Assembly: GCF_007830445.1 (NCBI RefSeq)
Contig: NZ_VLKR01000044.1
Coordinates: forward strand, 1-40,850
Origin: Sphingobacterium siyangense
GTDB lineage: Bacteria > Bacteroidota > Bacteroidia > Sphingobacteriales > Sphingobacteriaceae
Length of the DNA stretch: 40,850 nt
Direction: 5' to 3'
Positions within the stretch are counted from its first letter, which is position 1, and each line of letters starts with the position of its first letter. The notes beneath the pieces are model-generated. The model did not search any database, was not told the origin of the DNA, and saw nothing but the letters and a program-made list of their open reading frames with translations. The position numbers and the translations under genes are program-made. This document shows positions 8,967 through 17,436 of this stretch, one piece after another.

Positions 8967-9797
8967 ATGGAATTTGGAGTTCATCGGGTAATTGGTGTAG
9001 AGCAGGACTTTTTGGAAATTAGGGACGCAACGGCTAAAGAGAACTATGTCGTTCTTTTTGTGTCAAGTGGCGGCTGTAGCATGCAGATCAATAAACAGAT
9101 CACTGAGATTGAGGAATATAGTCTAGTTTTGATTCCGCGGGGGATACAAATCGAAGCCAACACAAATGAACAGCGCCCATTTTTGATTATCTATTTTTCG
9201 GAAAGTTTTTTTGCACGTACCGAAGTCGACACCGCCTTCCTTCGCAACTTCAAGTCATTTAACAAAAATGAATATACCTATAGAGTACTCAGCGTGCCCA
9301 AAGAGTATGCAACTTATTATGAATTTGTCGGCATGCAGCTGAAGCTTTCCAAGCAGAATTACAATCAGGCAATTTATCGGGACTTGGCACATAATATCGT
9401 GAAACAGATTGTGCTTCTGGCGGCTATATACGCAGAAGATCGTCAATCGGGCGAACTGCTGGGGCAGTGGACGGAAGTATCATTGGTGCGACGTTTTCAG
9501 GAGCTTGTTGAAAAACATGTAAAAAAGGAAAAACAGGTTGCTTTCTACGCGGATCAATTAAATATAGGAAGTAAAAAATTGACCAATCTCACCAAGGAGA
9601 CCCTGGGTACCACACCCAAAGAACTTATCACCAAAGAATTGCTCCGTGTCAGTAAGAAGCTTCTTGTGGAATCTTCACTCAGTATCAAACAAGTAGCTTG
9701 GGAATTAGGTTATAAAGACGTGAATAACTTTAGTACCTTTTTTCTGAAAGAAACATCCCTCACACCAACAGAATACCGTAAGCGTTGGCAGCAATAA
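8967..9797 (+). CDS. AraC-family transcriptional regulator
   Basis: A 276-residue DNA-binding regulator. The N-terminal half is a cupin-like sensing domain (LFVSSGGCSMQINKQ, LVLIPRGIQIEA). The C-terminal ~100 residues are a double helix-turn-helix: VAFYADQLNIGSKKLTNLTK for the first and SIKQVAWELGYKDVNNFSTF for the second, ending FLKETSLTPTEYRKRW, a standard AraC ending. It lies 242 bases upstream of the pilus-like operon in the same direction, so control of that operon is plausible but rests on position only. Confidence 0.9.
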   Translation: MEFGVHRVIGVEQDFLEIRDATAKENYVVLFVSSGGCSMQINKQITEIEEYSLVLIPRGIQIEANTNEQRPFLIIYFSESFFARTEVDTAFLRNFKSFNKNEYTYRVLSVPKEYATYYEFVGMQLKLSKQNYNQAIYRDLAHNIVKQIVLLAAIYAEDRQSGELLGQWTEVSLVRRFQELVEKHVKKEKQVAFYADQLNIGSKKLTNLTKETLGTTPKELITKELLRVSKKLLVESSLSIKQVAWELGYKDVNNFSTFFLKETSLTPTEYRKRWQQ

Positions 9798-10039
9798 CTT
9801 TTCTGTATTAAAAATATTACATGTTTTCCTATTAAAAAGAATTGTTCTTATTCTTTCTTTTTTTTAAAAAAGGTATATTTATAGTAAAGCAACGAAAACG
9901 TATGAAATATTTACGCGGTGAAAATTCACGTTCTTTTGGCGTCAAAATTGATAAAGATTCAATAAGAAATGAGGCTATAGGACAGATTATCATAATATGA
10001 TGGATGGTTTATACGATTGTAAGGATAAGATAGTAGGCT

Positions 10040-10567
10040 ATGAAAAAGGGAATATTGTTTTTGGGATTGGTTCTTTTAGGAGGTACAGCCTTCGCACAGA
10101 CTGGCGTGAGATTGAATATTGAGCTCCACGATGTGCAGCATCTTGTTATTAATCCAGATCAATCGATCGTTACCTTGGCCTACCATACCTTAGCCGATTA
10201 TCAAAATGGCGTTGAGTCTATCCAAAAAGCACATCTTTCGGTATTTAGCACGTCGGGCTATGAGGTGAAGGTCAAAATGGCCAATCAAGATTTTATAAAG
10301 CTCGGTCAGGCACAGACAGAAAAAATTCCCGCACCATTGATTCGCGTTAAAGCTACTGCCACTCATATAGGGCAAGTCGTAAATACAGCTAGTAGTGTCC
10401 TTTCTACCAATAAGGAAACGATCATTTCTTCAGATTCACCCGCCCTCAACGGACTGTTCGATGTTACCTACACTGGTCCCGGAGCTGACGGCTTAATGCA
10501 ATACGTAGAGAAAAACAATACCGTTACCTTTACAAACGATGTTCTTTATAGCATCGAAACGAGATAA
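10040..10567 (+). CDS. pilin-like subunit 1 of chaperone-usher-like operon
   Basis: A 175-residue exported protein; the signal peptide ends TAFA-Q (cleavage after 19). The mature N-terminus GVRLNIELHDV alternates hydrophobic and polar residues like a donor strand. Residues 44-78 (TLAYHTLADYQNGVES...GYEVKVK) align with the next subunit and with the C-terminal domain of the protein at 12273. The C-terminal strand NDVLYSIETR has a Tyr six residues from the end, exactly as in those two proteins. By analogy with chaperone-usher pili it would be a periplasmic subunit whose last strand is held by the chaperone encoded downstream. First gene of the operon. No named family recognised. Confidence 0.65.
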   Translation: MKKGILFLGLVLLGGTAFAQTGVRLNIELHDVQHLVINPDQSIVTLAYHTLADYQNGVESIQKAHLSVFSTSGYEVKVKMANQDFIKLGQAQTEKIPAPLIRVKATATHIGQVVNTASSVLSTNKETIISSDSPALNGLFDVTYTGPGADGLMQYVEKNNTVTFTNDVLYSIETR

Positions 10568-10633
10568 TATTCCTTCAACTCATCTTTCTTGCCCCTCAGT
10601 TGCTATACACTGTAGTTGTCGCGCTACAAGCTT

Positions 10634-10653
10634 TTGTAGCTGTACAGCTACAA
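10634..10653. repeat. 20-bp perfect palindrome between the two pilin-like genes
   Basis: TTGTAGCTGTACAGCTACAA reads the same on both strands. A related half, GCGCTACAAG, lies just upstream at 10621-10630, giving alternative hairpins. No T-run follows directly, so it is not a classical terminator. It lies in the 222-base spacer between the subunit genes and could be an mRNA-stabilising hairpin or an operator. Confidence 0.6.
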
Positions 10654-10789
10654 CATTTTACGCACTCCCTTTTTTATACTTTTTGGGCTCAAATTCATAT
10701 TTTTTGCTCCATTTCCTGCTGTACTTTTGTTTTGTCCAAAGAGGATAAATAATAACGAATAAGTCATATTAAATTATAAAAATTACAAA

Positions 10790-11383
10790 ATGAAAAAAAT
10801 TATTTTCTTCGCAGCAGCAATCATTGGTTCAGTAACTGCAGCAAACGCTCAATCACAATCACAAGCAAAGGTAAAAGTGAATGTGGAATTGAAGCCTTTT
10901 CAGTCTATTGAAATCGGTAGTGGTAAAGGAACGGGTAACGATGGCGCAGTAACCGATGGTTATGATGACGAGGTAACGTTAAAATATCAAAATATCAATG
11001 ACTATACGAATGGGGTTGAAAAGAGTGTTTTAAAACAGTTGAAAGTGTCTTCGGTAGGCTCTGGTTACAGAGTAAAAGCTACATTGTCTTCTCCTAATTT
11101 TACAAAGACAGCTGGTGCGGGCGCTACAGTATATGATGCAAAGAAATTATTAGAAATTCAAGTGGGGGGTAAGAGCGTTAGTACAGATATTAATATGGAT
11201 TTTGGTCCTATAGGTGAAAATAGCAATGCAGGTTCTTCTGTACTGAACAATGAATTGGATGTAAAATATATTGGTAAACCACTTAATGAAACAGCTGTTA
11301 CTGAATTATTGGGTAAAAATGGCGATAGAAACACGATCGCAAAATATACCATCGATGTGGTTTACACTATCGCAGCAAACTAA
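10790..11383 (+). CDS. pilin-like subunit 2 of chaperone-usher-like operon
   Basis: A 197-residue exported protein with a signal peptide ending ANA-Q (cleavage after 20). The mature start AKVKVNVELKPFQSIEI is a long alternating strand that could act as donor strand. Residues 61-97 (EVTLKYQNINDYTNGVEK...SGYRVKA) match subunit 1, as does a later LNNELDVKYIG (subunit 1: LNGLFDVTYTG). It ends YTIDVVYTIAAN with Tyr192 six residues from the C-terminus. Cysteine-free. A strong hairpin with T-run follows at 11418, so this gene is probably transcribed more than the chaperone and usher genes; it is the best candidate for the major pilin. Confidence 0.7.
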   Translation: MKKIIFFAAAIIGSVTAANAQSQSQAKVKVNVELKPFQSIEIGSGKGTGNDGAVTDGYDDEVTLKYQNINDYTNGVEKSVLKQLKVSSVGSGYRVKATLSSPNFTKTAGAGATVYDAKKLLEIQVGGKSVSTDINMDFGPIGENSNAGSSVLNNELDVKYIGKPLNETAVTELLGKNGDRNTIAKYTIDVVYTIAAN

Positions 11384-11417
11384 TAGATCTATACTATCCT
11401 ATGAAAATCATATAGAT

Positions 11418-11446
11418 GCAGGTATCGGAAGATACCTGCTTTTTTA
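11418..11446 (+). terminator. terminator/attenuator between pilin and chaperone genes
   Basis: A 9-bp perfect stem (GCAGGTATC / GATACCTGC) closed by a GGAA tetraloop and followed by six T (TTTTTT). It lies 34 bases after the subunit 2 stop and 28 bases before the chaperone start. With no obvious new promoter between, read-through would give the chaperone and usher less transcript than the subunits. Confidence 0.85.
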
Positions 11447-11473
11447 TGTATTTTTATACCAAATTGTATTTTT

Positions 11474-12289
11474 ATGAAAAACCTGATTACCTCATTTTTC
11501 TTGCTGTTTACGTCATCAATAGCTTTTGCTCAAACAGGATTGACCGTTGGCCCGCCCAGGTTGTATTTTGTGGGCGATGCCGGACAGGCGCAAACGCAGT
11601 ATGTTGACGTAACAAATCCCAGTAAAGATTATACACTCGAATTGGGTGTTTCTTTTGAAGATTGGTCTTATTCGACTGTTGGTGATAATGAACTGAGTCC
11701 AAAAGGGACACTTCCAACTAGCTGTGCAAAATGGCTGTCGGTGTCTGAATCGTATTTTTCACTTAAACCTGGGGAATCAAAGCGATTGCAACTGAATATG
11801 CAGGTGCCTAAGGATGCAAAATTTACTGCCGAAGTACCCGTTCATACCGCAATGCTCTTTGTGACGCAGATGAACCCGAGAGCAAGAGAAAAACAGGAAG
11901 GGGCTAATATCCGTTTGGCGGTACGCTCGGGTGTAAAGGTGTATCATCGTTTCAATGGAAGGGAAACGCCAGATCTTGAAATTACGAATCTGGTTTATAA
12001 AGATGTGGATTCTGTTGGACAGTTTCTGGAGGTCAGTTACGATGTGACCGGAAATATTTGGCTGGAAGGAAGGTTGCGTGCCGAGTTTTTAAATCAGGAA
12101 ACTGGCGAAAAGGAGGTGGTGGACAATCTTAATTTTTACTGCTTGCCCGGAGATAAGCGTAAACAATATATTGCAATTCCCAAATCGTTGAAATCTGGGA
12201 ATTACCTCGTTTCAGTATTGGCATTTTATGGCGATCAAGATGTGGTGAAGATCGCGGAATTGGAATTTAAACATGTGGCAAAGAACTAA
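11474..12289 (+). CDS. PapD-like periplasmic pilus chaperone
   Basis: A 271-residue periplasmic protein; the signal peptide ends IAFA-Q (cleavage after 19). The N-terminal Ig domain shows the chaperone pattern: LTVGPPRLYFVGDAGQ with Arg29 where PapD has Arg8 (R-x-I-Y), VTNPS, then KWLSVSESYFSLKPGESKRL. The G1-type strand IRLAVRSGVKVYHRF aligns with the IKLFYRP strand of PapD and places Lys155 at the position of Lys112. Those two residues anchor the subunit C-terminus in known systems. A second Ig-like domain follows (about 165-265). The pilus subunit genes are upstream; the tip-like gene starts 17 bases before this stop codon, so the two are translationally coupled. Confidence 0.8.
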   Translation: MKNLITSFFLLFTSSIAFAQTGLTVGPPRLYFVGDAGQAQTQYVDVTNPSKDYTLELGVSFEDWSYSTVGDNELSPKGTLPTSCAKWLSVSESYFSLKPGESKRLQLNMQVPKDAKFTAEVPVHTAMLFVTQMNPRAREKQEGANIRLAVRSGVKVYHRFNGRETPDLEITNLVYKDVDSVGQFLEVSYDVTGNIWLEGRLRAEFLNQETGEKEVVDNLNFYCLPGDKRKQYIAIPKSLKSGNYLVSVLAFYGDQDVVKIAELEFKHVAKN

Positions 12290-13349
12290 AATAGTAGTAC
12301 TCTTGATTTGGGGCTTGTTTTCAGCCATGCCCCTTGTTGCGCAATTGCGGTTTTCGGTCTGGTCGGATAACTATTTCGAAGTGACGTCCTACTTGGGCAA
12401 AACAACGCCAGATCGATTCAATGTTTTTCAATTTGATCTGAATGGTCTCAATGTATACGAGAAAAATTGGTCGCTCGCCGTGCGTCTACTAGCTCCAATA
12501 CGGACCATTGCCGGTGGGAAGAATCGCAGTGGCAATACATTTCCGGTCGACAAGATCAGTCTGCGCTGGACCGGAGACAACAATGAAGCGAATTTTCGCC
12601 TTGATGGTATCGGCGCAAGCCGCACGCCGATTATTTTGCAAAATAGTAACGATGTGCTGCTGATTAACCGGGCGAAACAACCCATTAGCTCCAATGGAAA
12701 CTATTACCAGCAATACCAACTTTATAGTGCGCTGACTGTTGCGCAAGGTAAATACCTGGACGACTATCTAAGTCCTGATCAATATACGTACCTGAAGTAC
12801 CGCGTTCCTCTGTTGTTTACCCTGTATAGTGAAAGCGGAAAAGTGCTGGGGACGCAGGAGATTAATTATGAAATGCAATTGCCGCCGCGTCTCAGTGACG
12901 GTGGGATGGTCGATATGGAGCCTGATTATAGCTTGGAGATTGCCGCGGATGCCGCTAATGCCACCTTGCAGTTTTCGACACAAAAAGACTACATGCAGGG
13001 AGTAAGTTCGTTGGTTGCAAATGCAATCCGCGTGAATTCAATAACGGACTACGAGCTCCGTGTTAAGTCGATTGATAGTGAGCTTGTTCGCAATGGTGGC
13101 GGAACACTACCGCTGTCGACACTGTCACTTCAATTAACTGCAGGAACGGGAATAAACAAGATAAGATCCAACCCCAAAGTAATTTTAACGACACAGGAAC
13201 AAGTTGCTGTATCTGCGGCTTCGGTGGATAAAAAGCAAGCGCAAACCTTTAATGTGGAGTATAAAGCGAATCTGACGGCTGATCAGGTGTCGGCTGCTAA
13301 ATCAGGAAGCTATAGTGTTTCTCTCCTCTATTTATTGATTCCACAATAG
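12273..13349 (+). CDS. two-domain tip-adhesin-like subunit
   Basis: A 358-residue exported protein (signal peptide ending PLVA-Q, residue 24) not matching any family I can name. The N-terminal ~210 residues have no counterpart in the other subunits and would be a binding domain. Residues 231-267 (TLQFSTQKDYMQGVSS...DYELRVKS) match the pilin block of both upstream subunits (TL-x-Y/F, DY-x-x-GV, Y-x-x-x-VK). It ends SYSVSLLYLLIPQ with Tyr353 six residues from the C-terminus. Unlike the two pilins it lacks an obvious N-terminal donor strand, as expected of a tip adhesin. It overlaps the chaperone gene by 17 bases and precedes the usher-like gene by 15. Confidence 0.65.
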   Translation: MWQRTKIVVLLIWGLFSAMPLVAQLRFSVWSDNYFEVTSYLGKTTPDRFNVFQFDLNGLNVYEKNWSLAVRLLAPIRTIAGGKNRSGNTFPVDKISLRWTGDNNEANFRLDGIGASRTPIILQNSNDVLLINRAKQPISSNGNYYQQYQLYSALTVAQGKYLDDYLSPDQYTYLKYRVPLLFTLYSESGKVLGTQEINYEMQLPPRLSDGGMVDMEPDYSLEIAADAANATLQFSTQKDYMQGVSSLVANAIRVNSITDYELRVKSIDSELVRNGGGTLPLSTLSLQLTAGTGINKIRSNPKVILTTQEQVAVSAASVDKKQAQTFNVEYKANLTADQVSAAKSGSYSVSLLYLLIPQ

Positions 13350-13364
13350 TTTGATCCCCATCGC

Positions 13365-16184
13365 GTGTTTAAATGCTCTTATCATAAGATTAGATTTACA
13401 GTCTTCGTGCTGTTATTGCTGCTGATCAGGTTCGTTTGTGCACAGCAGGAAAAACCTGTGTACCTGATTTTGCCTGATCAGCTGCGTTTGGAAGCAGGTC
13501 TCAACAGTATTGATCTGCAGCTGGTCAACACGAGTGAAAAGGTTTTTACTGGAGAAATCAATTTGGTGTTGCCTCAAGGTTTACGCGCTCTTGGTTCGGA
13601 TCGTTTAGCGTTTACCGTATCCGCGGGGAAAAAACGCTTTATTACCCAACGTTTACAAAGTCAGACACCTGCACAGCTCAGGGGGCAGGCAGTAGTTGTT
13701 CAGCTTCGGGATCCACAGGGGCATATAGTTGACAACAAGATAATGGCTATCGATGTGCCACCCAAAAAAGCAGTGATCTTGCAGGATGTTTCGGAACCGC
13801 AGTATCTGAAGCACGTGGGTGACTCCATCTTTATCCGGACACGGGTGATAAATAATGGTACAACGGACGAAGAGATCAAAATCCTGTTTTCCTCTCCCGA
13901 TCGAATCGGCAATACCAAATTTAAGGAACAGAGCCTTTTCCTTCCAGCTGGACGTGATACGCTTTTCATACTCCGTTTTGCTGTGGAGAAATATATGTTA
14001 AACAGGGCGCAATACACGATCAATATCACTGGGCTATACGATAACGGCGATGTGTTTGGAAATCTATCGGTACTATTGTCCAATATTGCAGCAGATCGAA
14101 ATTATCAGCAATTATTTGACAATCGGGGTAATTTGGCTGCATACTCGCGTAATTTTTTTGATTTGCAGTTAGATAACCTGCTTGGCGAACAAAAGTCCTA
14201 CTATTTAAGGTCGGAGGGGGAGTATCGTCTGGCCAATGGACAGATTCGATATAGTGCTTACCTGACCAAAACCGGTGGAATGGACCGGCCTACGTTAAGC
14301 AATACCTATGCGGCCTTCCAGAAAGGGAACAATACCTACACGGTTGGAAATCTACAGGAAAGCATGGAGGCGTCGGCTTATGGTAGGGGAATTAAATTTG
14401 ACCATATTGATACCGCTCGGGCAGCCAATTATACGGTTGGCGTTTTACAGCGTTCGGTAGACTTGTTGGAGTATACCGCAACAGATCCCGGTTATACTGT
14501 TTTCGGGAAAATCGTGCTGGCGGAAAATAAGCCCGAGCAACGTCGCTATGAGGGACAACTTTTCTATGATCGTAACGGGCTGGATAGCACCAGCAGTATG
14601 CTGTGGACAAATAACTTTGACTTTCTGAAACAAAAATATGCCGGCAACACGGTGCTGCGCGGTTTTGTTGCCGCTGGACTTCAAAGCCAAAACGGTCGAC
14701 AAATAGGACGGGATTCATCTATGCCTTCATGGGCTTTGGGCGTGCGAATGGACCAGCGTTTTGCCAAATGGAGTTTTAGCTCCGATAATTTCTATAGTTC
14801 CCCTTATTATACAGGTAATCGTCGCGGTTCTTTACAGTTTGTTGAACGTTTAAATCGAAATTGGGGTAAGTTATCGGCTGCACTAAGTTATACCTTTTAC
14901 CGGTATAACCCAAGTTATCTAAATACACATTTTCTCAATTACGCAAGCCAATCTTCCCGCTGGGATTTAAGTATGTATATGCCTCTGAGTTCATTTGTGA
15001 CGCTATCCGTATTGCCAAACTATAATCGCGAGATTGGAACCTATATGTTTGCTGCAGGTACCCGTGAACTGAAGTCAACCTCATGGCGCCTATTGTCAAC
15101 TGTGAATGTGCGGTCGCGTAACCTACAGCACAACCTGAACGTAACCACTGAGACGGGGCTTGTGTCAATGACCGATCAAGCTACTGGACTTTTTGCGGTA
15201 CGGACAGATGTAAATTACAATTATAAGAGTCTGGGACTTTCTGCTTCTTACCAGCAGGGTGCCTTTCAGATTTCGGATCTGGTGAGTGCACTATTAATAG
15301 GACGTTCGTTTGGAAACCGTTTTTCTTTAGGACCCCGTGTAAGTGGTACGTTGTTTCAGGAGAGATTACAGTGGACGGCCAATGCCCGGGCGAATCTGAG
15401 TAGCAGTTATGGAAATAGTTTTGGGGGGAACGCGAGTGTGAATTACCGTGTACTGAAAAACACCTTACTTACAGGTCTTTTTCAATACAATTATAGTGTC
15501 ATGAAAACAGGATATGACTATGATTTTAATAATTTACGGATTGGTGTTCGGCAAAACTTAAAAGGATCAAATCTTGATCGACCAGCAATCAAGACCGGGA
15601 ATTTACGTGTCTTCTGTTTTTATGATAGAAATTTTAATGGAATATTTGATCAAGGGGATATTCCGATGGTTGACCATAGCTTTACGGTAAAAGGGGTTTT
15701 GTTTGTAACGGATAAAGCAGGATATGCTTCCTTTAAAAAATTACCATATGGATCATACTTGTTTTTTTCGCCAAAGCAGGGACAGTATATGGCGGTTTCG
15801 AAGGAGATCGCGATACAGCAGGCAAATCTAGAAATCCAGGTTCCGCTCCAGCGCGGTGGAATGGTGAAGGGAGCTGTTCGTGTCGAGTATACCCAAGGAC
15901 TTAGCTTGGAGACTGATCTGAATTTAGATATTTACAAAGTGTTGGCAAAAGACAGGAACGGAAGGATCATCGAAATGTATACTGATAAGGATGGACATTT
16001 TGAGTTTGGTCTACCAGAGGGTACCTATAGTTTCTATTTGGATAATGCGAGCTTCCCGGTAAACGTATTTACAGATCAAGAGGCACAATCGGGAACGGTG
16101 AAACTTGATGCAGACTTGGTCCTTGAGCCTTTTGTTTTAAAAGTGAAGTCAAAAAAGGTCAATGTCAAGCGCTTTGGACAATAA
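13365..16184 (+). CDS. usher-like outer-membrane protein
   Basis: A 939-residue exported protein starting with GTG (13365); the signal peptide ends RFVCA-Q. Residues about 30-130 and 135-245 are two Ig-like domains (IDLQLVNTSEKVFTGEINL; IFIRTRVINNGTTDEEIKI). Residues about 250-730 are a long series of amphipathic, aromatic-rich strands typical of an outer-membrane beta-barrel (RYSAYLTKTGG, SYTFYRYNPSYLN, GLFQYNYSVMKTG). After the barrel comes a small domain with an EF-type loop (FYDRNFNGIFDQGD) resembling SdrD/Cna-type modules, then a last Ig-like domain (DKDGHFEFGLPEGTYSFYL). Position behind chaperone and subunits and the barrel-with-periplasmic-domains layout suggest an usher, but it is not a recognisable FimD/PapC sequence. 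Confidence 0.65.
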   Translation: MFKCSYHKIRFTVFVLLLLLIRFVCAQQEKPVYLILPDQLRLEAGLNSIDLQLVNTSEKVFTGEINLVLPQGLRALGSDRLAFTVSAGKKRFITQRLQSQTPAQLRGQAVVVQLRDPQGHIVDNKIMAIDVPPKKAVILQDVSEPQYLKHVGDSIFIRTRVINNGTTDEEIKILFSSPDRIGNTKFKEQSLFLPAGRDTLFILRFAVEKYMLNRAQYTINITGLYDNGDVFGNLSVLLSNIAADRNYQQLFDNRGNLAAYSRNFFDLQLDNLLGEQKSYYLRSEGEYRLANGQIRYSAYLTKTGGMDRPTLSNTYAAFQKGNNTYTVGNLQESMEASAYGRGIKFDHIDTARAANYTVGVLQRSVDLLEYTATDPGYTVFGKIVLAENKPEQRRYEGQLFYDRNGLDSTSSMLWTNNFDFLKQKYAGNTVLRGFVAAGLQSQNGRQIGRDSSMPSWALGVRMDQRFAKWSFSSDNFYSSPYYTGNRRGSLQFVERLNRNWGKLSAALSYTFYRYNPSYLNTHFLNYASQSSRWDLSMYMPLSSFVTLSVLPNYNREIGTYMFAAGTRELKSTSWRLLSTVNVRSRNLQHNLNVTTETGLVSMTDQATGLFAVRTDVNYNYKSLGLSASYQQGAFQISDLVSALLIGRSFGNRFSLGPRVSGTLFQERLQWTANARANLSSSYGNSFGGNASVNYRVLKNTLLTGLFQYNYSVMKTGYDYDFNNLRIGVRQNLKGSNLDRPAIKTGNLRVFCFYDRNFNGIFDQGDIPMVDHSFTVKGVLFVTDKAGYASFKKLPYGSYLFFSPKQGQYMAVSKEIAIQQANLEIQVPLQRGGMVKGAVRVEYTQGLSLETDLNLDIYKVLAKDRNGRIIEMYTDKDGHFEFGLPEGTYSFYLDNASFPVNVFTDQEAQSGTVKLDADLVLEPFVLKVKSKKVNVKRFGQ

Positions 16185-16189
16185 GTTTC

Positions 16190-16987
16190 CTATCCGGCGA
16201 TATGCTGAGACTTGACATCGCTGATATGATCTAATAGTGACTGGTTCAAAATGGGGGATGTTTTTAACATTTCTCGTACGGGATATTTTTCAGCAATATC
16301 CGTAAGGGCTTTGAGGTGTTTTTCATGGTGAAGGTCAGTGCCCACAAAATCATACATACCTGATTTCAATAAAGTCATTGCGATAGCTTTGACGTCGACA
16401 CCATAATAACGGCTGATGGATAGCAGATTCAGCTGGAGCAAACAGCCTGCATCTTTAATCTGCTTATAGATGTTAAAATTACCATGATAATAATTATATC
16501 TTTCGGGATGCGCAAGAATAGGTTTATAGCCCAACTTCTGAATATCCAATATGGTGTGGAAAAGGGCCTTTGATTCGGATAAATAAGACATTTCAATAAG
16601 AACATAGCCTCCGGGTATAACACAAAGCTCATTATCTCGGACAAGATCCGAAAGTCCGTCATCAATCATGTGTTCAGCAGCTGCAAAAATTTCAACCTTG
16701 CTGCCGATATTCTTAAGGCCACTTTCAAGATTAATATGTGCTTCTTCTATACTTGATTTGGTATTCGGATGAACGCCAGCCATAATATGAGGAGTGCAAA
16801 TAAACTTCTTCAATCCCAAACGTTGCAGCCCATCAATATAAGCAAGCGAATTTTGTACCGAACTGCTTCCATCATCAATAGCAGGCAATAGGTGGTTGTG
16901 CATGTCCACCTCCAAAAACTCAAGTTGTGCCAGAGGTCTAATAGATGATTTTTTGTTGGTACCGAACAGATTGCTGAAGAAGCCCAT
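16190..16987 (-). CDS. CpsB/YwqE-type tyrosine-protein phosphatase (PHP fold)
   Basis: A 265-residue metal-dependent phosphatase that removes phosphate from tyrosine kinases controlling capsule or exopolysaccharide export. PHP motifs are all present: DMHNHLLPAIDDG near residue 28, TPHIMAGVHPN, AAEHMID, ILAHPERY and GTDLHH. Length is normal. It converges on the usher-like gene, with only 5 bases between the stop codons. Polysaccharide genes lie on its other side, in agreement with its role, although the partner Wzc-type kinase is not in this window. Confidence 0.9.
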   Translation of the reverse strand: MGFFSNLFGTNKKSSIRPLAQLEFLEVDMHNHLLPAIDDGSSSVQNSLAYIDGLQRLGLKKFICTPHIMAGVHPNTKSSIEEAHINLESGLKNIGSKVEIFAAAEHMIDDGLSDLVRDNELCVIPGGYVLIEMSYLSESKALFHTILDIQKLGYKPILAHPERYNYYHGNFNIYKQIKDAGCLLQLNLLSISRYYGVDVKAIAMTLLKSGMYDFVGTDLHHEKHLKALTDIAEKYPVREMLKTSPILNQSLLDHISDVKSQHIAG

Positions 16988-17427
16988 AATGAAATGTTTA
17001 AAATACTAAGTTAAATTTTGGATATGTGCTTTTGTTGGTGCTTAATATATGATGATGCTGGCATTTAGATCTGAAATTCATATCCCTAAAAGAACTTTAC
17101 AAACAATATGCCAGTTTTTTTGTTTATCGGAATGGATGTATAGCTTGAGTAAAGCATTCTTGGGCGGAACAAGCTTGCAAGTAATTTTGTTTATGTTTTT
17201 ATATTTTAATTTGCCTTTGTAACAGTTTCGGTATAATACTTGCTTGTCCCCCCATAGTGGACAAATAGCAAAGAATAGGTTTTTGTTATTGATATTTTAG
17301 GAGATTGTTTAATTGCTTGTTAAATTTTAAGTATCTTGGCGTTCTCTTACAATTATTGCAAAAGCCATATATACTGGGGTTAAGACAAAAACCTAATAAA
17401 GTATTATAAAAAAATAAAAATAAAAAA
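16988..17427. other. divergent spacer, no gene seen
   Basis: This AT-rich spacer between the phosphatase gene and the dehydratase gene must hold both promoters. No frame looks coding. A possible promoter for the dehydratase gene is TTG at about 17312 with TATCTTGG near 17330, an imperfect match to TAnnTTTG. No repeats or RNA genes recognised. Confidence 0.4.
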
Positions 17428-17436
17428 GTGGAATTT

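Noticed and set aside
9902..10000. 32-residue frame MKYLRGENSRSFGVKIDK...
   Set aside because: It has no ribosome binding site or recognisable pattern; it lies in the spacer that should hold the pilus operon promoter.
10539..10748. 69-codon Cys- and Phe-rich frame between pilin genes
   Set aside because: It consists of the palindrome and T-rich spacer read as codons and overlaps the end of subunit 1.
13700..15168. Several minus-strand frames of 77-127 codons within the usher-like gene
   Set aside because: They are antisense to a coherent 939-residue protein with signal peptide and domain order.
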